Assembly (NCBI GenBank): GCA_905220665.1 | Contig: CAJNAR010000025.1 | Coordinates: forward strand, 62,001 to 126,000 | DNA: 64,000 bases | Direction of reading: 5' to 3' | DNA from: Albugo candida | Lineage: Eukaryota; Oomycota; Peronosporomycetes; Albuginales; Albuginaceae | Shown here: in pieces, positions 11,466-22,617 of the stretch | How the letters are laid out: the number at the start of each line of letters is the position of its first letter | How positions within the stretch are numbered: position 1 is the first letter of the stretch | Notes under the pieces: model-generated | Told to the model about the DNA's origin: nothing | Database searches by the model: none | Seen by the model: only the letters and a program-made list of their open reading frames with translations | Made by a program: the position numbers and the translations under genes

Positions 11466-12461
11466 ATGTTTATTGTAACCGCGCAACTGTGGATCTTTGC
11501 ATTGCGCTATTCACTTGGGGGACGGGCTCCTCATAAAGTTACGTATGCGCATCAAGTTCGTCCTAATGTCGAGCAAGTGCACGAGGTCGGTGTCCTTGCT
11601 AGCCATGTGTTTGAGGAGATCAAGTACAGGAATTATCCATCTGATCTTCAATTCAACGGCTATATATTGGTAGTTCGTCAAATTCAACCGACTGAGAACA
11701 GCAACGTCAAAAATCTTATTGGAGCGGGCCATGGATTCGAACGTATTAAACGGATTTTTGTAATGAAGTCGGAAGACAAGGAACGAATGAAAGCTTTGCA
11801 TCAGATAAACTGCGAAACAGTGGAATTCGATTTTTCGCTGCTCGAAGATGCAAGGGCTGATCATTATCAAATTATTGAATTCAAGTGGAATTTTGACCGT
11901 TCTCATCCGAGTTTGTATATTTCTCATCGTAAAAAGCTTTCAGCTTTTCTTACACGTACTCCTTTCCAACACAACAGTTTGGAACTGCCTCGAACCCTCG
12001 GTCATCTCGACGCCAAGTTCGAAACACAAGAAATTGTGCAAACAGTGGTTTTTCGTTATGGGCAATTACGCAGCTTTTTTCCGTCATGGGCATACGAAAA
12101 GCTTTTAATAGCACTTTCGCGTCGACAGATTAATACTCGCTTTGAGAACCCAATGAGCTTCGATTCTGACGAATTTAAAAACTTGGACCTGCCGACCTTC
12201 AAGTTTACCCTCGAAAATCATGCGGACCACTACTACCTCACAAAGGAAAACTTCTTTGAAGTACATCCGTTCACCAAACGGTACCACCTTATTGTCTTAA
12301 TGTCACATGCACCTAGTTGCTGGGTCATCGGCGCTACATTCTCTAAAACTTACGATACCACGCTCTTGAGGCCACCCAATGGAATTACTAAATATGGATT
12401 CGCTCCAGTCAATAATCCCTCAGGTTCCAATAATTTTATGACGTCAAATTCATCAAACTGA
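11466..12461 (+). CDS. Secreted pepsin-fold (A1-like) protein without catalytic aspartate
   Basis: This 331-residue single-exon protein starts with a hydrophobic segment (MFIVTAQLWIFALRYSLGG) that fits a signal peptide. The C-terminal 150 residues follow the second lobe of A1 aspartic proteases. FFPSWAYEKLLIAL corresponds to the strand and helix after the active-site loop, LPTFKFTLENHADHYYLTKE to the 'LP.I.F.F.G....L.P..Y' strand, and CWVIGATFSKTYDTTL...GFAPVN to 'WILGD.FLR.YY.VFD....GFAP'. At the place of the second catalytic DSG/DTG motif the sequence reads FRYGQ, and no DTG occurs in the first half. It is therefore probably not a protease. An effector or inhibitor-like role is possible but unproven. 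Assignment rests on the C-terminal lobe only. Confidence 0.6.
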   Translation: MFIVTAQLWIFALRYSLGGRAPHKVTYAHQVRPNVEQVHEVGVLASHVFEEIKYRNYPSDLQFNGYILVVRQIQPTENSNVKNLIGAGHGFERIKRIFVMKSEDKERMKALHQINCETVEFDFSLLEDARADHYQIIEFKWNFDRSHPSLYISHRKKLSAFLTRTPFQHNSLELPRTLGHLDAKFETQEIVQTVVFRYGQLRSFFPSWAYEKLLIALSRRQINTRFENPMSFDSDEFKNLDLPTFKFTLENHADHYYLTKENFFEVHPFTKRYHLIVLMSHAPSCWVIGATFSKTYDTTLLRPPNGITKYGFAPVNNPSGSNNFMTSNSSN

Positions 12462-13649
12462 AGTCATTTTCTCTTCGTTTTCGTCGACATCACGGGCTCT
12501 CGTTGCAAGACATTGTGAAAGAATTTCCTGGCAGCAAGATCGACAAGCTCTCTGCTATTGCTTTACCTCGCGTTAAATGATCGAATCGCTTGTTTAAGCT
12601 CGATAAATCAAGAATAGATGCTTTTCAACTTATGTGTTTGCCAATGCATGAACGTCAGTCAATTCAATCGTTTGACACGAATCCAGTTCTGGCCTTTTGA
12701 GAATGAAAGACAAATCATTCAGCTATATTGTGGTGACATTCATCGAGACTATAGCCAGTCAATGGTTAGATTGCGCACCATAAATATTGTCGCTAATTGC
12801 GCAATCTTCTCATTTACTCATGAGCGTATACTGTAAGCAGAATGCAGCAGCTTTTTTGAAAGTCTCGTACATGAATGTGTACCGTGTTGTCCAGAACGCT
12901 ATCTGTCCGTACATTTTCGACATAGCAATGGATCATCGCATCGGTTCTCGGGACGTAAGCCTGAACCAAGGGCTGCAATGGCTGAATCTATCCATTGAGA
13001 CAAAAAGATGGTTCAACACAATCATGAAATTCGGCGGCTGTCCACAATTCGGTACCATGTTCCCATAACCTACCATGCCGAGCCGAAGAAGCGTTATCTG
13101 TTGCTGCTAGATTTGATAGTATTTGAAGCTGCAAATCGTCAGCATTTCGACGGCACATTGCCTGAGGCGATCGACATGGACTGGCTGATGAGCAGCATCG
13201 AGTCTTCGCTGGCCCTCTCGTGTGCTGTAGGTAGCAAGAAGAGGTATGCATGTAGAAAAACGGATGAGCTCAGTTTCCGCCTCATGTAGCTGCAGTTCCA
13301 GCTGGGGGGTCAACGCACCGAGACAGTTTCAGACGTAACTCTGCTCTTTCCAAATTGGATCATGAGGCCTTGTGAATAGGAACAACTCGACCAAAGGTTT
13401 CTGCTGTGAATTGCACGAATTCATGTCGGATACCGTCGACGATACTGCGGTCAGCGACTTTAGTCGCGTGATCGGCAAAAAAAAAGTATGCTGAGGCAAA
13501 GGTTTGCCACAAGTTACTCGAATTTGATGAGAACACTCGTCGAATGGAAGCGATTCGGAGTAGAGGGAGCTCATACGCTGTCTCTTCATCACTCTATGAC
13601 GCTTAGGATTGTAAAGGACAAGAGTGAAGGACAATATGAAGGCAATTCA
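12462..13649. other. Intergenic stretch with fragmentary frames
   Basis: Several frames of 70-100 codons occur (for example 12787-13068 and 13008-13289) but change frame repeatedly and match no family I recognise. A stretch near 13490-13600 reads as a plausible peptide (KVCHKLLEFDENTRRME) before a stop. Because a copia remnant follows at once, this may be the upstream, more decayed part of the same element. Confidence 0.3.
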
Positions 13650-14135
13650 AGGTGTTTTTTTCCTTTGTTACCTGGTCCCTCTAGATTCTCAGGACATTGG
13701 GAAATGAGAACCATTTGACATACATGGCATCATTGATATAGTTTATCCGCTCCACATACAAATCTTCAATGCGGATATTTCGCTGTGGATTATAACAAAC
13801 AAGTAGAAGCTCTGCTGTACGTTACAACACTCAGCGTTTTGATAACTATCCGCTACAGTGTCAGACATCGTCGCTATACTACAAAGAATGCCTATCTGAA
13901 ATGATTTGTCCAGCGCCTAATGAATCTCGTCGTATCGGTCATGATGGTGATATTAATCGAATGGCTCGATCAGTTATTGATGATGATGCGAGAGAATCTA
14001 CAAAATTCAAGCAATTACGAGGTTGTAGGAACCATTTGCTTGTATGGAATCGCCAGGGCAACGTTGTCGTCGTTAACCCACTTTGAACAATTAGCGTTGA
14101 CTTTAGAGGCAGTCACAAGCCATACCAAAGGAAAT
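13650..14135 (+). mobile_element. Decayed Ty1/copia remnant, copy B (RT end and RNase H)
   Basis: The broken frames carry copia pol landmarks in order. VEALLYVTT fits the 'VGALMYLAT.TRPD' block. RIGHDGDINRMARSVIDDDA followed by REST fits 'LIGY.DADWAGD.DDRKST'. LVWNRQGNVVVV fits 'ISW.SKKQ..VALS', and after a frameshift LSSLTHFEQLALTLEAVTSH fits 'LSS.EAEY.AL.EA'. The remnant is related to the copy near 2440-2970, with many substitutions and indels between them. No LTR, integrase or gag part is visible. It ends just before the PIG-X gene. Confidence 0.6.
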
Positions 14136-14210
14136 TCCTACTGAGAGTTCTCATCAATGTCACGACGACAATTTGATTGGATAGATTGATAGAATCATAT
14201 CGTCATCGCT

Positions 14211-16209
14211 ATGAGAAGGGATCTCGCAACCTGTTTTCTTCTTTGTTTGTGCTCCTGCTCCTATCCTCTGCAATACATACACGCACTCATCACTGTATGG
14301 CCGTACAGCGTAAGCGATCGCGTGGAGATCACAACGGGTATGTTACAAACATGTGTGAGATCGTGTGGCATTATAATGCGACGTGGCTTGCAGATAACCT
14401 CGTGAATGCTACGTCTGGTCCATTACTAACGCTAGAGATCGTGGGCGCACTACCTGTTCAACGTTTCCACTCATTCAATCTGAGTGAAGCACCCCAATGC
14501 GCGCTTCTCCTCGATAGAATAGAATCGATCGATGTACGTTCCTCCGCGACGGCGAGCGCTCCTTTTTTTGTAATGTGATGCGAATAGGTCGCCATTGTTC
14601 AACCATCAGTGCGTATTCCTACATTACAGCGTCTATTTGAGCAGCATCCATTGTTTTCCATTTACACAATTGGCGCTCAAGTCTCGATGAGTCTGCGAGC
14701 TCCTAACGAACAACTAATGCAACTGGCGGAGTCGTGTCGCTTTCAGCTCGATAGGCATGTTCAGCAAGTCATGCGTCAAATATTCGACACAGCAATGCCA
14801 CCGCATTATCAGCTTACGAGATCAGTCGGTGAAAAGCATCATCCGGAAGGTATCTATGACAACGAGGAGCAGGTGTGCTTTTCGAAGCAAGGACCATTTT
14901 TTAATGCAAACGAAGCTCGGAAAGCTGTTGCGAGAGTAGTGCGAGACACTATCGATTCAAAAGATCAGGCAAACGCTCTAATCAGCGCTCTCTATGAGCC
15001 TGGAGTGTCGGAATTGTTGACTTATATTTCGTTACGGCGCAATGAAAGCGTATCACACACTCCAGACGTTTGGAAAGTGGAACTGGTTCATACATGGAAA
15101 ACGTCGAGCAAAAGTATCAGCTTCAGCAAAACGCTGATCCAGCAAGGTCTTGTCCGAGTGGTACATCGTCTCGATCCACGTATGATTGGTATTAGTATCG
15201 CTCGATGCCAAGTCTCATTGATTTTGTGCTATAGTAATGTATCGGACATTGAATGAAGCGGTAGTGCCATCGACTCTTGCTCGTGGTCAGCTGCAGCCGA
15301 TCGCTGGAATATTCTCTACTTTTACAGCAAGTCCTCACGTGTCACTCGTTGGTCAAGGTATCTAATCTCTATTGCTTCTCAGCATGCTGAATACATCCTG
15401 ATACTGCTCCAGGTTTTCATCAGGAATACCGGGTAAGACTCTCGTTGGCTACCACAACAAGAAACTCTCTCAAAGAGCGTTGCGGGAATCATTCAAAGTG
15501 GTCGATTCGGTTTTTTGTCCTTCTTTCGAATGATATATATCTTGATCTGGATGAATTGCGGGTACACAATGTGATACGCTGCTTGATAATCGGAGTTCTC
15601 TGATTGATATCCATACGTATAGCGTCTTGAACGATTTGGAAAGCTCAAATTCCAGGCATTCTCCAATTATATCGATATCGAGCGTCCATCTTCAGTTTCA
15701 TCTCAACACTTTGTGTCATTGACCTTTCCGATGTAAGGGCATCCGATTACGACGTGGCCACTAAAAGACTAACTCGGCACAAATGTAGAAACCTGACGAC
15801 CAATTCGGACACATTCGAATTCCAATTCCCAATACACATGCGGTACCAAACTCCGTCACTAAAGCTTCGGTATCGCAACGCCACAATCTTTTCTCCCGAA
15901 ATATTTCTATCATGTCTACCACAACTTCACAAGTCAATCGACAAAACCACGTCCTTGGCCACCACGCCTTTGATCGTTGAAAGAAATTCCGTATCTGAAC
16001 AAAAAGATCATCTTTACGCATTTCCTTGGTTCCGAATCACACTCCAGTCTCAACTTGGCGCAATCCAAAGTCCGGTCCCGGTAGGGTATCTTCCTGATGG
16101 AGAAATCGTCAGCATTGTCACGTTTACAATCACGTTTGTTGGCGCAATGCTTCTTATCGTTGCAGTTCTATGGAAATCACCACCTAAAGACCGTCGAAAA
16201 GCCGACTAA
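14211..16209 (+). CDS. PIGX: PIG-X/PBN1, subunit of GPI mannosyltransferase I
   Basis: PIG-X is the ER membrane partner that stabilises PIG-M, which adds the first mannose to GPI anchors. I read exons up to 14533, then 14588-15179, 15235-15357, 15413-15561, 15623-15732 and 15789-16209; phases agree and the last five sum to a multiple of three. Family blocks appear in order: LMYRTLNEAVVPSTLARG, GFHQEYR, IYLDLDELR, and FQFPIHMRYQTPSLKLRYR with SPEIFLSC, the 'F.IH.RYQ.PS...PP..F..C' signature. A C-terminal membrane span (about 16100-16180) is followed by a short basic tail, the family topology. The 5' end is uncertain: the ATG at 14211 opens a signal-peptide-like frame that would need one more splice to join the main frame, whose own first ATG is 14297. 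It is longer than mammalian PIG-X (about 258) and yeast Pbn1 (about 416). Confidence 0.75.
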
Positions 16210-16260
16210 GTGAAGTCTTGCACCGCAGATGGATCGTAGAAAGCAGCCAAATACATCAAA

Positions 16261-17184
16261 TCAGTTTGCCTGCATCATTTGTAATGCCAAGTTCGCATGA
16301 TCTAATACGGAAACTGTGTATCGATTCATTCTTGTCGCTTGCAATGCACGTGTGATCGGAGTAGGAGGGAGAGAATCTGGTGTAACGGACCCCAACAGCC
16401 CCAAAGTCGCTTCATCATCTCTTTTGCAGCCGTAGTCTACAGCGACACGGAAGAGATTCAAAGGAATTGAAGAGTGCATCATTTGACGCATTTTTTGTGT
16501 CATGGAATCAGGTAAGCACGAAGACTCTTGCTCTAGGTACTCTACTGCCCATCCTAACTCTACATACTCAATCGTCTCATTCCTCTGACCAGAATCCGCG
16601 ACATAGACGCCAAGCTGATGCATCATATCGATAAATTCAAAGCGGTCATCTGGAGACGTTAATGGCGTTTGTGTGACACACATTCGACACTTTTGACTTT
16701 TTGCACGACATCCTGGAAGAATGCGGTTGACCACATGAATGAGTTGTCTGTACGTTCGTTTCACAAAGCTTGCATCGTGTGTCGCTTCAATGTTGTCTGA
16801 AGATGTATGAGGAGACCCCTTTTGTGAGCACTCTGCCCATTGGCCATGTTCCATACTTTTATCCATAAGTGCGACCCAAAATGTAGTGAATTTCTGATCG
16901 GACAAAGAAACGAATGAATTTCTCAGACGTTCCAGTGAGTCTGCTGCCTTTGATGGGTACAAATGTCGATGTAAATTGCCATAGTAATGCTGGATTGTTT
17001 TCACACAGTAACGGGCATGATTTTCAGCAATTCGATACATTATGAATGCAAATGCTCGAATAATTACTCGCTCAATGTTGGTGAGTGCTTTAAGAGCTCC
17101 ACAAGGAAGGTACAGAAGATTTGACTGCATATAATTTTGAGAGACGTCGTCAAGGACACGTGAGGAATCAGAATCAATCATCAT
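16261..17184 (-). CDS. Conserved-looking protein of unknown function
   Basis: I do not recognise this 307-residue protein. It has no signal peptide or clear membrane span; one moderately hydrophobic helix (IIRAFAFIMYRIAENH) lies near residue 45. A cysteine group (CRAKSQKCRMC) sits near residue 160. The two adjacent ATGs at 17184 and 17181 are the first in frame, but the same frame stays open upstream to about 17319 with protein-like content, so the true start may lie in a further exon or be non-ATG. It is divergent from the gene beginning at 17383 and converges on PIG-X, whose stop is only about 50 bp away. The alternative, that this is antisense noise, is unlikely given 307 open codons and ordinary composition. 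Confidence 0.55.
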   Translation of the reverse strand: MMIDSDSSRVLDDVSQNYMQSNLLYLPCGALKALTNIERVIIRAFAFIMYRIAENHARYCVKTIQHYYGNLHRHLYPSKAADSLERLRNSFVSLSDQKFTTFWVALMDKSMEHGQWAECSQKGSPHTSSDNIEATHDASFVKRTYRQLIHVVNRILPGCRAKSQKCRMCVTQTPLTSPDDRFEFIDMMHQLGVYVADSGQRNETIEYVELGWAVEYLEQESSCLPDSMTQKMRQMMHSSIPLNLFRVAVDYGCKRDDEATLGLLGSVTPDSLPPTPITRALQATRMNRYTVSVLDHANLALQMMQAN

Positions 17185-17382
17185 GATTGCCGGTTCCAGT
17201 TGATCGCAAAGTACACGAAGAAACGGTCGATTAAGATATTCTTCTCGATATCCTTTATCGGGGTCTTTTATTGAGACGAAGACTGTCTGTTTCAGACTGT
17301 CATACTTTATGAACGACGTTTACCTTACTGCTTTATGGACGCATATTGCGCAATTTCCTCTTAGGCAGATATTTTGATTATA

Positions 17383-19045
17383 ATGGCAACAAGTGAATTG
17401 GCTGCAATTCTAGCACGTCGCCGTGCCAAAGATGGATCACCGGCTGTTCACGCTTCTCCAGACTGCGGGGAAAGTGTATCTGAAGCAATGTCTTCGAATA
17501 CGGGAAAGAAGTCAGTCGAGTTGCCGTCCTACTTGGCTTCAAATACGCTAAAAACCGCAAACATAAGCACGCATACCGATTCATCCACTATTCCATCACC
17601 AATGAAGGAACAGGAAGCTCGTATTACCACTCCTTCGTTACAAAAGAGCTCACGCGATGGGGCTAAAGTGCAACAGCTAAAACAAAATCTCGCGGGCATT
17701 GGATTGAATCCCTTTCGTCCCGGGTAACTCTATCCTTACAAATTATCACTTTTTTGATGTATGCGCTTTAGAGCGCCTCCTCCTCGAAAATTTGGCGGTG
17801 GCGAAAGTATAATGACAACCGGAGAAGAGTATGCTCGAACGCATGCCATGGGGATTGCGATGCCAGGAATGGGTTCGGCGATTCCAATGCCTGGTTTGGC
17901 GAAAATGGGGGTGCGACTTCCAGGATTTGCACATGGTAGCAGCGAAAGTACAGAAGAAGTAGAAGCAGCGAGGGGCACAATTGATGACATGTCACATGTA
18001 TGGTAGTATCCTCTCAGTTTCTTGCAGCAGCTTCTGATTAAATATCATAGGATACTCTCACTAGAGCAGTCGGTCCCAAGCGTAGAGCTCCAACCACAAG
18101 AACAGCTGTGCCGACTACTTTCCCAGTGAGTCATTGTCCGCTTTAGACCAGGAGCAACTCTCACCTATTTTATGATAGAATATCGACAATGCAAGCAGTG
18201 ATATAGAGGCAGCTCACCAGTGTTCAAACGCGGAAACAAATGAGTTTGTAGAGGGTTATGTGTCACCAGATGCTATGACTCGACAGTCTGCCAGTGAGGC
18301 TGAAGATCGCACGCAGCTAGACGAATCTTCTCAGAAATCTAATGCTTTCGAATCACGTGAATGTGCACAAAGCACGGTACCAGTCAGCAAACTGGGAGAC
18401 GAAAACGCTGAAATGTCCCCATCCAGTTTATTTTGCCATGAAGTATCGAATCTTCCAACCGTATCGGAACCCGAACAATTCATCGAACCAGCTCAAGCCG
18501 AACTTTTGCCGATAACGACTCCCATATACCACAACATGCACAACTTAGTTGTGCCAACTGTTCAATCACCGAAACAAGCGGTCCCTGCCGTATTGAAGGA
18601 CAAGGCGAGCGATAGTGATTGGAGCGAAGATGAAGACGAAGAAGCTTCTTCTCTCTTTGGATACTCAAACATGGAACCAAAAAACGAAGACAACAAGCCG
18701 TCAAGTCCACATCCTTTATCCCCAAGTTTTTCACCGGGAAGCACTGGCAACGCAGCAAGCCTGTTTGGAAATGACATTCCTCAATCTCCAATATGCACGC
18801 CTACAATTTCCAAAGTTGATGAAATCGAAGGACTGGAAGAATCGGCTGGATCAGAGAGGAGCTCAAGCATCTCTATTGAAGCGAAGAGCACGGAGACTCA
18901 GAATGGTTTGAAAATATGCTCGGCCGCATACATTTGCAATCCACCAAACCCGATTTTCGGCCTTGATTACATTGATGAGGAGAGTGGTGATGAAAGCGAC
19001 GATGAAGAAGGTTTATTCGGCACCGGATTTCCGACATTAAGCTAA
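17383..19045 (+). CDS. CPI-motif, LFG-repeat protein (possible WASH-complex FAM21-like)
   Basis: Four exons (17383-17723, 17772-17997, 18051-18125, 18179-19045) encode 502 residues. Most of the chain is low-complexity and acidic, as in disordered adaptor tails. Joining exons 2 and 3 creates MSHDTLTRAVGPKRRAPTTR, close to the capping-protein-interacting (CPI) consensus L.H.T..RPK......P found in CARMIL, CIN85 and FAM21. Downstream, short acidic boxes with LFG occur repeatedly (ASSLFGYS, AASLFGND, NPIFGLDY and EEGLFGTG at the end), reminiscent of the LFa repeats of FAM21/WASHC2 that bind retromer. The N-terminus (MATSELAAILARRRAKDG) is helical and basic. A role in actin regulation on endosomes is inferred from the motifs; the FAM21 head domain is not present, so the protein may instead be a smaller CPI adaptor. 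Confidence 0.55.
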
Positions 19046-19453
19046 TGGAAAAATAAAAATTCTCTGTATTGGTGTGTACCACATGTATGTAAAGAAAACC
19101 GGTATGATGTCGCCATAAGGGGACTCAATCACGCCGACTCTATATACTGACATCCGCGAGCGCAGCAAAAGAGTCGATTTGTATTCAGTACACAACGCTA
19201 CCGAATTGGAACTTTTCTGTGTGCTTGAATCTCATCCTTTCATATTGAGAGAGGTTTCTTTTACCTGAAAATCACCGTTGTATTGCCAATTTCGCAGTGC
19301 GTAACCACTCGCTTGTACAAAGGCGGTGAAAAGGTCCGCAAATATCTGATTCGACATCATATCGTCGACGGTACATTGTGACGAATAATACGATCTCTCC
19401 GATAGTGAATTATCTGTAATTGTCGTATTCTTAGCGGAGAGGCATTTTGAAGA
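19046..19453. other. Intergenic stretch
   Basis: About 400 bp between two genes on the same strand. It begins with 'aaaaataaaaat' just after the stop, a plausible poly(A) signal area. No gene or repeat was seen. Confidence 0.4.
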
Positions 19454-22400
19454 ATGCCACGTCACAGCTTTGACGACGACGATGACAATCTATTACTTGC
19501 ATTGCAGAATATCGAACCTTGTGGGAATTGTGGTGCCGATGGCGCCAGACTTCCTTGTATGAGTGGCTGTGGAGAAGTTTTCTACTGCTCAAGAGTAAGC
19601 CTTGCAGTGAAGTAACATACTTTCGTTGAGACTCACACAAGGTTGGATGTTGATAGGAATGTATGATGCATCATGCGTCAGCGCATCGCTTACGATGTCG
19701 AAATCTCAGATGTTCGAAATTTAATGACTCCGATTGTAAGGAACCTTCACGAATGATCCATGTGGAGACTTATACGCACTTTGTAGCTGGATCAGGATCA
19801 AGCGATGACGATGACATTTCAGATTCTGAAGAGTATGAGACGGATTCTGGTGAAGAAGAAAGTGTGGAGAAAGTGTACGAGGAGGTGAAAAAGAATGATA
19901 AGGCGAAGAAGAAAAAAGGAAAAAATAACAGTCGAAAGCCAACTCGAGAATCCGATGCGAATTATGATCGAGATACCGGTGATACAGTAAGTGCTCGCAT
20001 GCAAGGAATGTGGAAGCTACTGTCTAATTTTATTTCGCAGAGGGTCATTGGTGTCGATGCAGAAGCAGAACGAAGAATTGAAGAGAAGATCCTACGCCGA
20101 CTGAGAAAACAAGAGGAGAGTCGTATTGCTACTGCTATAGAACAACGTATGAAGGAGGAGAAAGCGAACTGGAGGGATGAAGAAATGAATCGCATTATTA
20201 TCGACATGCGGGAACGTATACAAAGAGAAATGAAAAATGCGACAACGCTTGTCGCGATGGCCAAGAAGAATGGCGTATCACTGGAAACACTGGTCAGTTC
20301 TGATATCGTCCAGAAATCAAACACCGAGAAGTCGGCAGACTCACATGAGGCGGAAACCGTTGCCCCCAAAGTGTCTCAAGCTAGCTTTTCCAGATCAGAA
20401 TCACGTACAAGTGGAAACGAAGGATTGACCGTAATCCCTCGACCTATCAAGTCACCTACCTGGAACAACTCATGTGCAGCGTTTGAGGCATTACGTGTTG
20501 TTGTATGGAAGCACAGTTTCTTACCTGATGTTTCTTTCGACTCTGATGTCGAAAGCGGTATCTGGAACAAGATTGTCAAAGTTGATGCAGACAGCTCCTT
20601 TAGTCACATCGTACCCGGCGACTTTTTGCTATTTGTAAATGGGAGACCGATCGACTCTACCGTTCGTTCTGAAGATGACTTGGATGACGTTTTTGCCGCA
20701 TTTGCATCACCTTTGGTTCTGAAATTTAGAGCAAGTAATCCACACAATGGCACAGTACAGGATTACAGTGTGACGTGGTCCAATGGGCCATTGGGAGTTA
20801 CATTAAAGGATGATTGCACCAGTGATAAAGTACCAATTGTGAACAGACTGACAAAGAAAGCGGGATCTGTCGCTGTGAAGCAAAACATTGCGATAGGCGA
20901 CATTCTTGTAGCCATCAACAACATTGACACAATCCAATTAGGATGCTCTTTGTCAATGTCAATTCTGAAAAAGGTTCAATTACCAGCACAATTGAGATTT
21001 CGAGGCAAAGGTGGGCCTATGAACGATACAAATGGCGTCGATGAACCCGAAATAACATCGAGTACTTCAAAGAAACGTGTTCCAGAAAGAAAGGCTTCGT
21101 CCAGTTCAGCCACCTCACATCCATCTCATTACACTGTTCGATGGGACCAAGGACCACTCGGCTTGACCATCATACCGGGCTTGACGCAACATGATTTGCC
21201 AGTGATCAAGAAAGTGACTGGAACGGGGACATCCAAAGGTATCGAAGAAGCGCAAGTTGGCGATTTCCTTGTGTCAATGAACGACACGTACACCGAGTCT
21301 ATGCCGTTTGAGGATATTGTTGCATACTTGAAATCAACTTCAAAGCCCGTCATACTTCGATTTCGTACAGCAACGGAAGAAGATGCGATTCGTCCAAGCA
21401 CAGAGATATTGGCTCAGAATATGAGGGATTGTCTGGCAGTCAATTCGAATTCGAATGATGCAGCATACGTACAGCACGATCAATCTCCGAATGATAAGAA
21501 AAGCTCCAAGTCATTACAGAAACGTCATCACTCCACATCAGGCACCGCTGTTGAAGTCGAGAGAGCACCACTTATACCTGCATTTGCTCATTCAGATTCT
21601 TTGCGAGTGAAAGAAATCAAGAGAGATGAATACAGTGTGAAATGGGGAGCGGGGTCTTTGGGTCTCACGATCGATATGATTCCCCATAGCACTGGAGCTT
21701 ACATTAAGCGAATTGCATCTCATGGAGCCGCCGCGCACCTGACAAATAATTGTCTGGGCGATGAGCTGACACGGATCAATGAAATGGATGTGCGCTCATG
21801 GGAATTTCCGGATATCGTATCTCAATTAAAAACAGCACCACGACCGATGACTCTCCATTTTGTTCATTCCAATCGAAGCTCACTTTCCGCTTCATGCATG
21901 TCATCTACTTCATCCAAGCCGTCTCTACCCGGAGGCGAGCGACATTCAGATGCTTACTCATTAAACGCGTCAATAGTATCTGCTCCTTCAACTCGAAGTG
22001 ATATCTCGAAGCGATACTACAACCTCGTCTGGCAGGATGGATTGCCACTCGGCTTATCTTTGAGAAGCGCAGACACCACATCACAGTACCCCTACATCAC
22101 TCGTGTAACAGGAACGGGTTCCGCATCTCATCTACCCGCCACAGTAAGCGGTGATGCACTCATTTCAGTCGATGGTCGAAGTGTTCACGAGCAAGATAAA
22201 ACGTTTGACGAAGTGATGACGATGCTTAGGAGCATGCCAAAGCCGCTCAACTTGCGTTTCGAAGCTCGTGGAATCACACCTCGTTGTGCGTCATCATCCA
22301 ATCTTGCAGGGAACCGTAAACATCAACGACCTGTAATAGAGACACCTCCGAAGAAAGAATCGACTGACGACGCTGCGTCTTGGAGACAGCAACATCGTGC

Positions 22401-22617
22401 TCCAAATTTCGTCTCCACATTTAGCGGTGGATTTGCTGCCAGCTCGTCTTCGCTGTCGAAATCGAGTGATACACTAAGCAGCAGCTCCATCGATCACACT
22501 TCGGGCAGTCCGAACACAGAGGGAGAAAAATTTACAAACATTCAGGCACCTTTTCTTGTGCAAAACAAATTGTCAACAAATCGACGTCAAAAAATGCTCA
22601 AAGGTTTGCGGAAATAA
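19454..22617 (+). CDS. MYND zinc-finger and five-PDZ scaffold protein
   Basis: Two exons (19454-19594 and 19657-22617) give 1033 residues. The splice completes a MYND finger: CGNCGADGARLPC, CGEVFYCSR and ECMMHHASAHRLRC supply the Cys/His ligands. A Glu/Lys-rich coiled coil follows (roughly residues 90-210). Then come five PDZ-like repeats of about 80 residues, beginning near nt 20480, 20760, 21125, 21630 and 22010. Each of the last four opens with a strand and a carboxylate-binding loop of the GLGF type (PLGV, PLGL, SLGL, PLGL) and ends with '.P..LRF' or similar; the first is more divergent. The C-terminus is Ser-rich. Tandem PDZ domains normally gather membrane proteins by their C-terminal tails, so a cortical scaffold is likely. 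I know of no named family with MYND plus five PDZ domains. Confidence 0.85.

Noticed and set aside
13008..13289. Frame of 93 codons (and its antisense) between the pepsin-like gene and PIG-X
   Set aside because: No motif, no splice partners and adjacency to a decayed transposon; not enough for a gene call.
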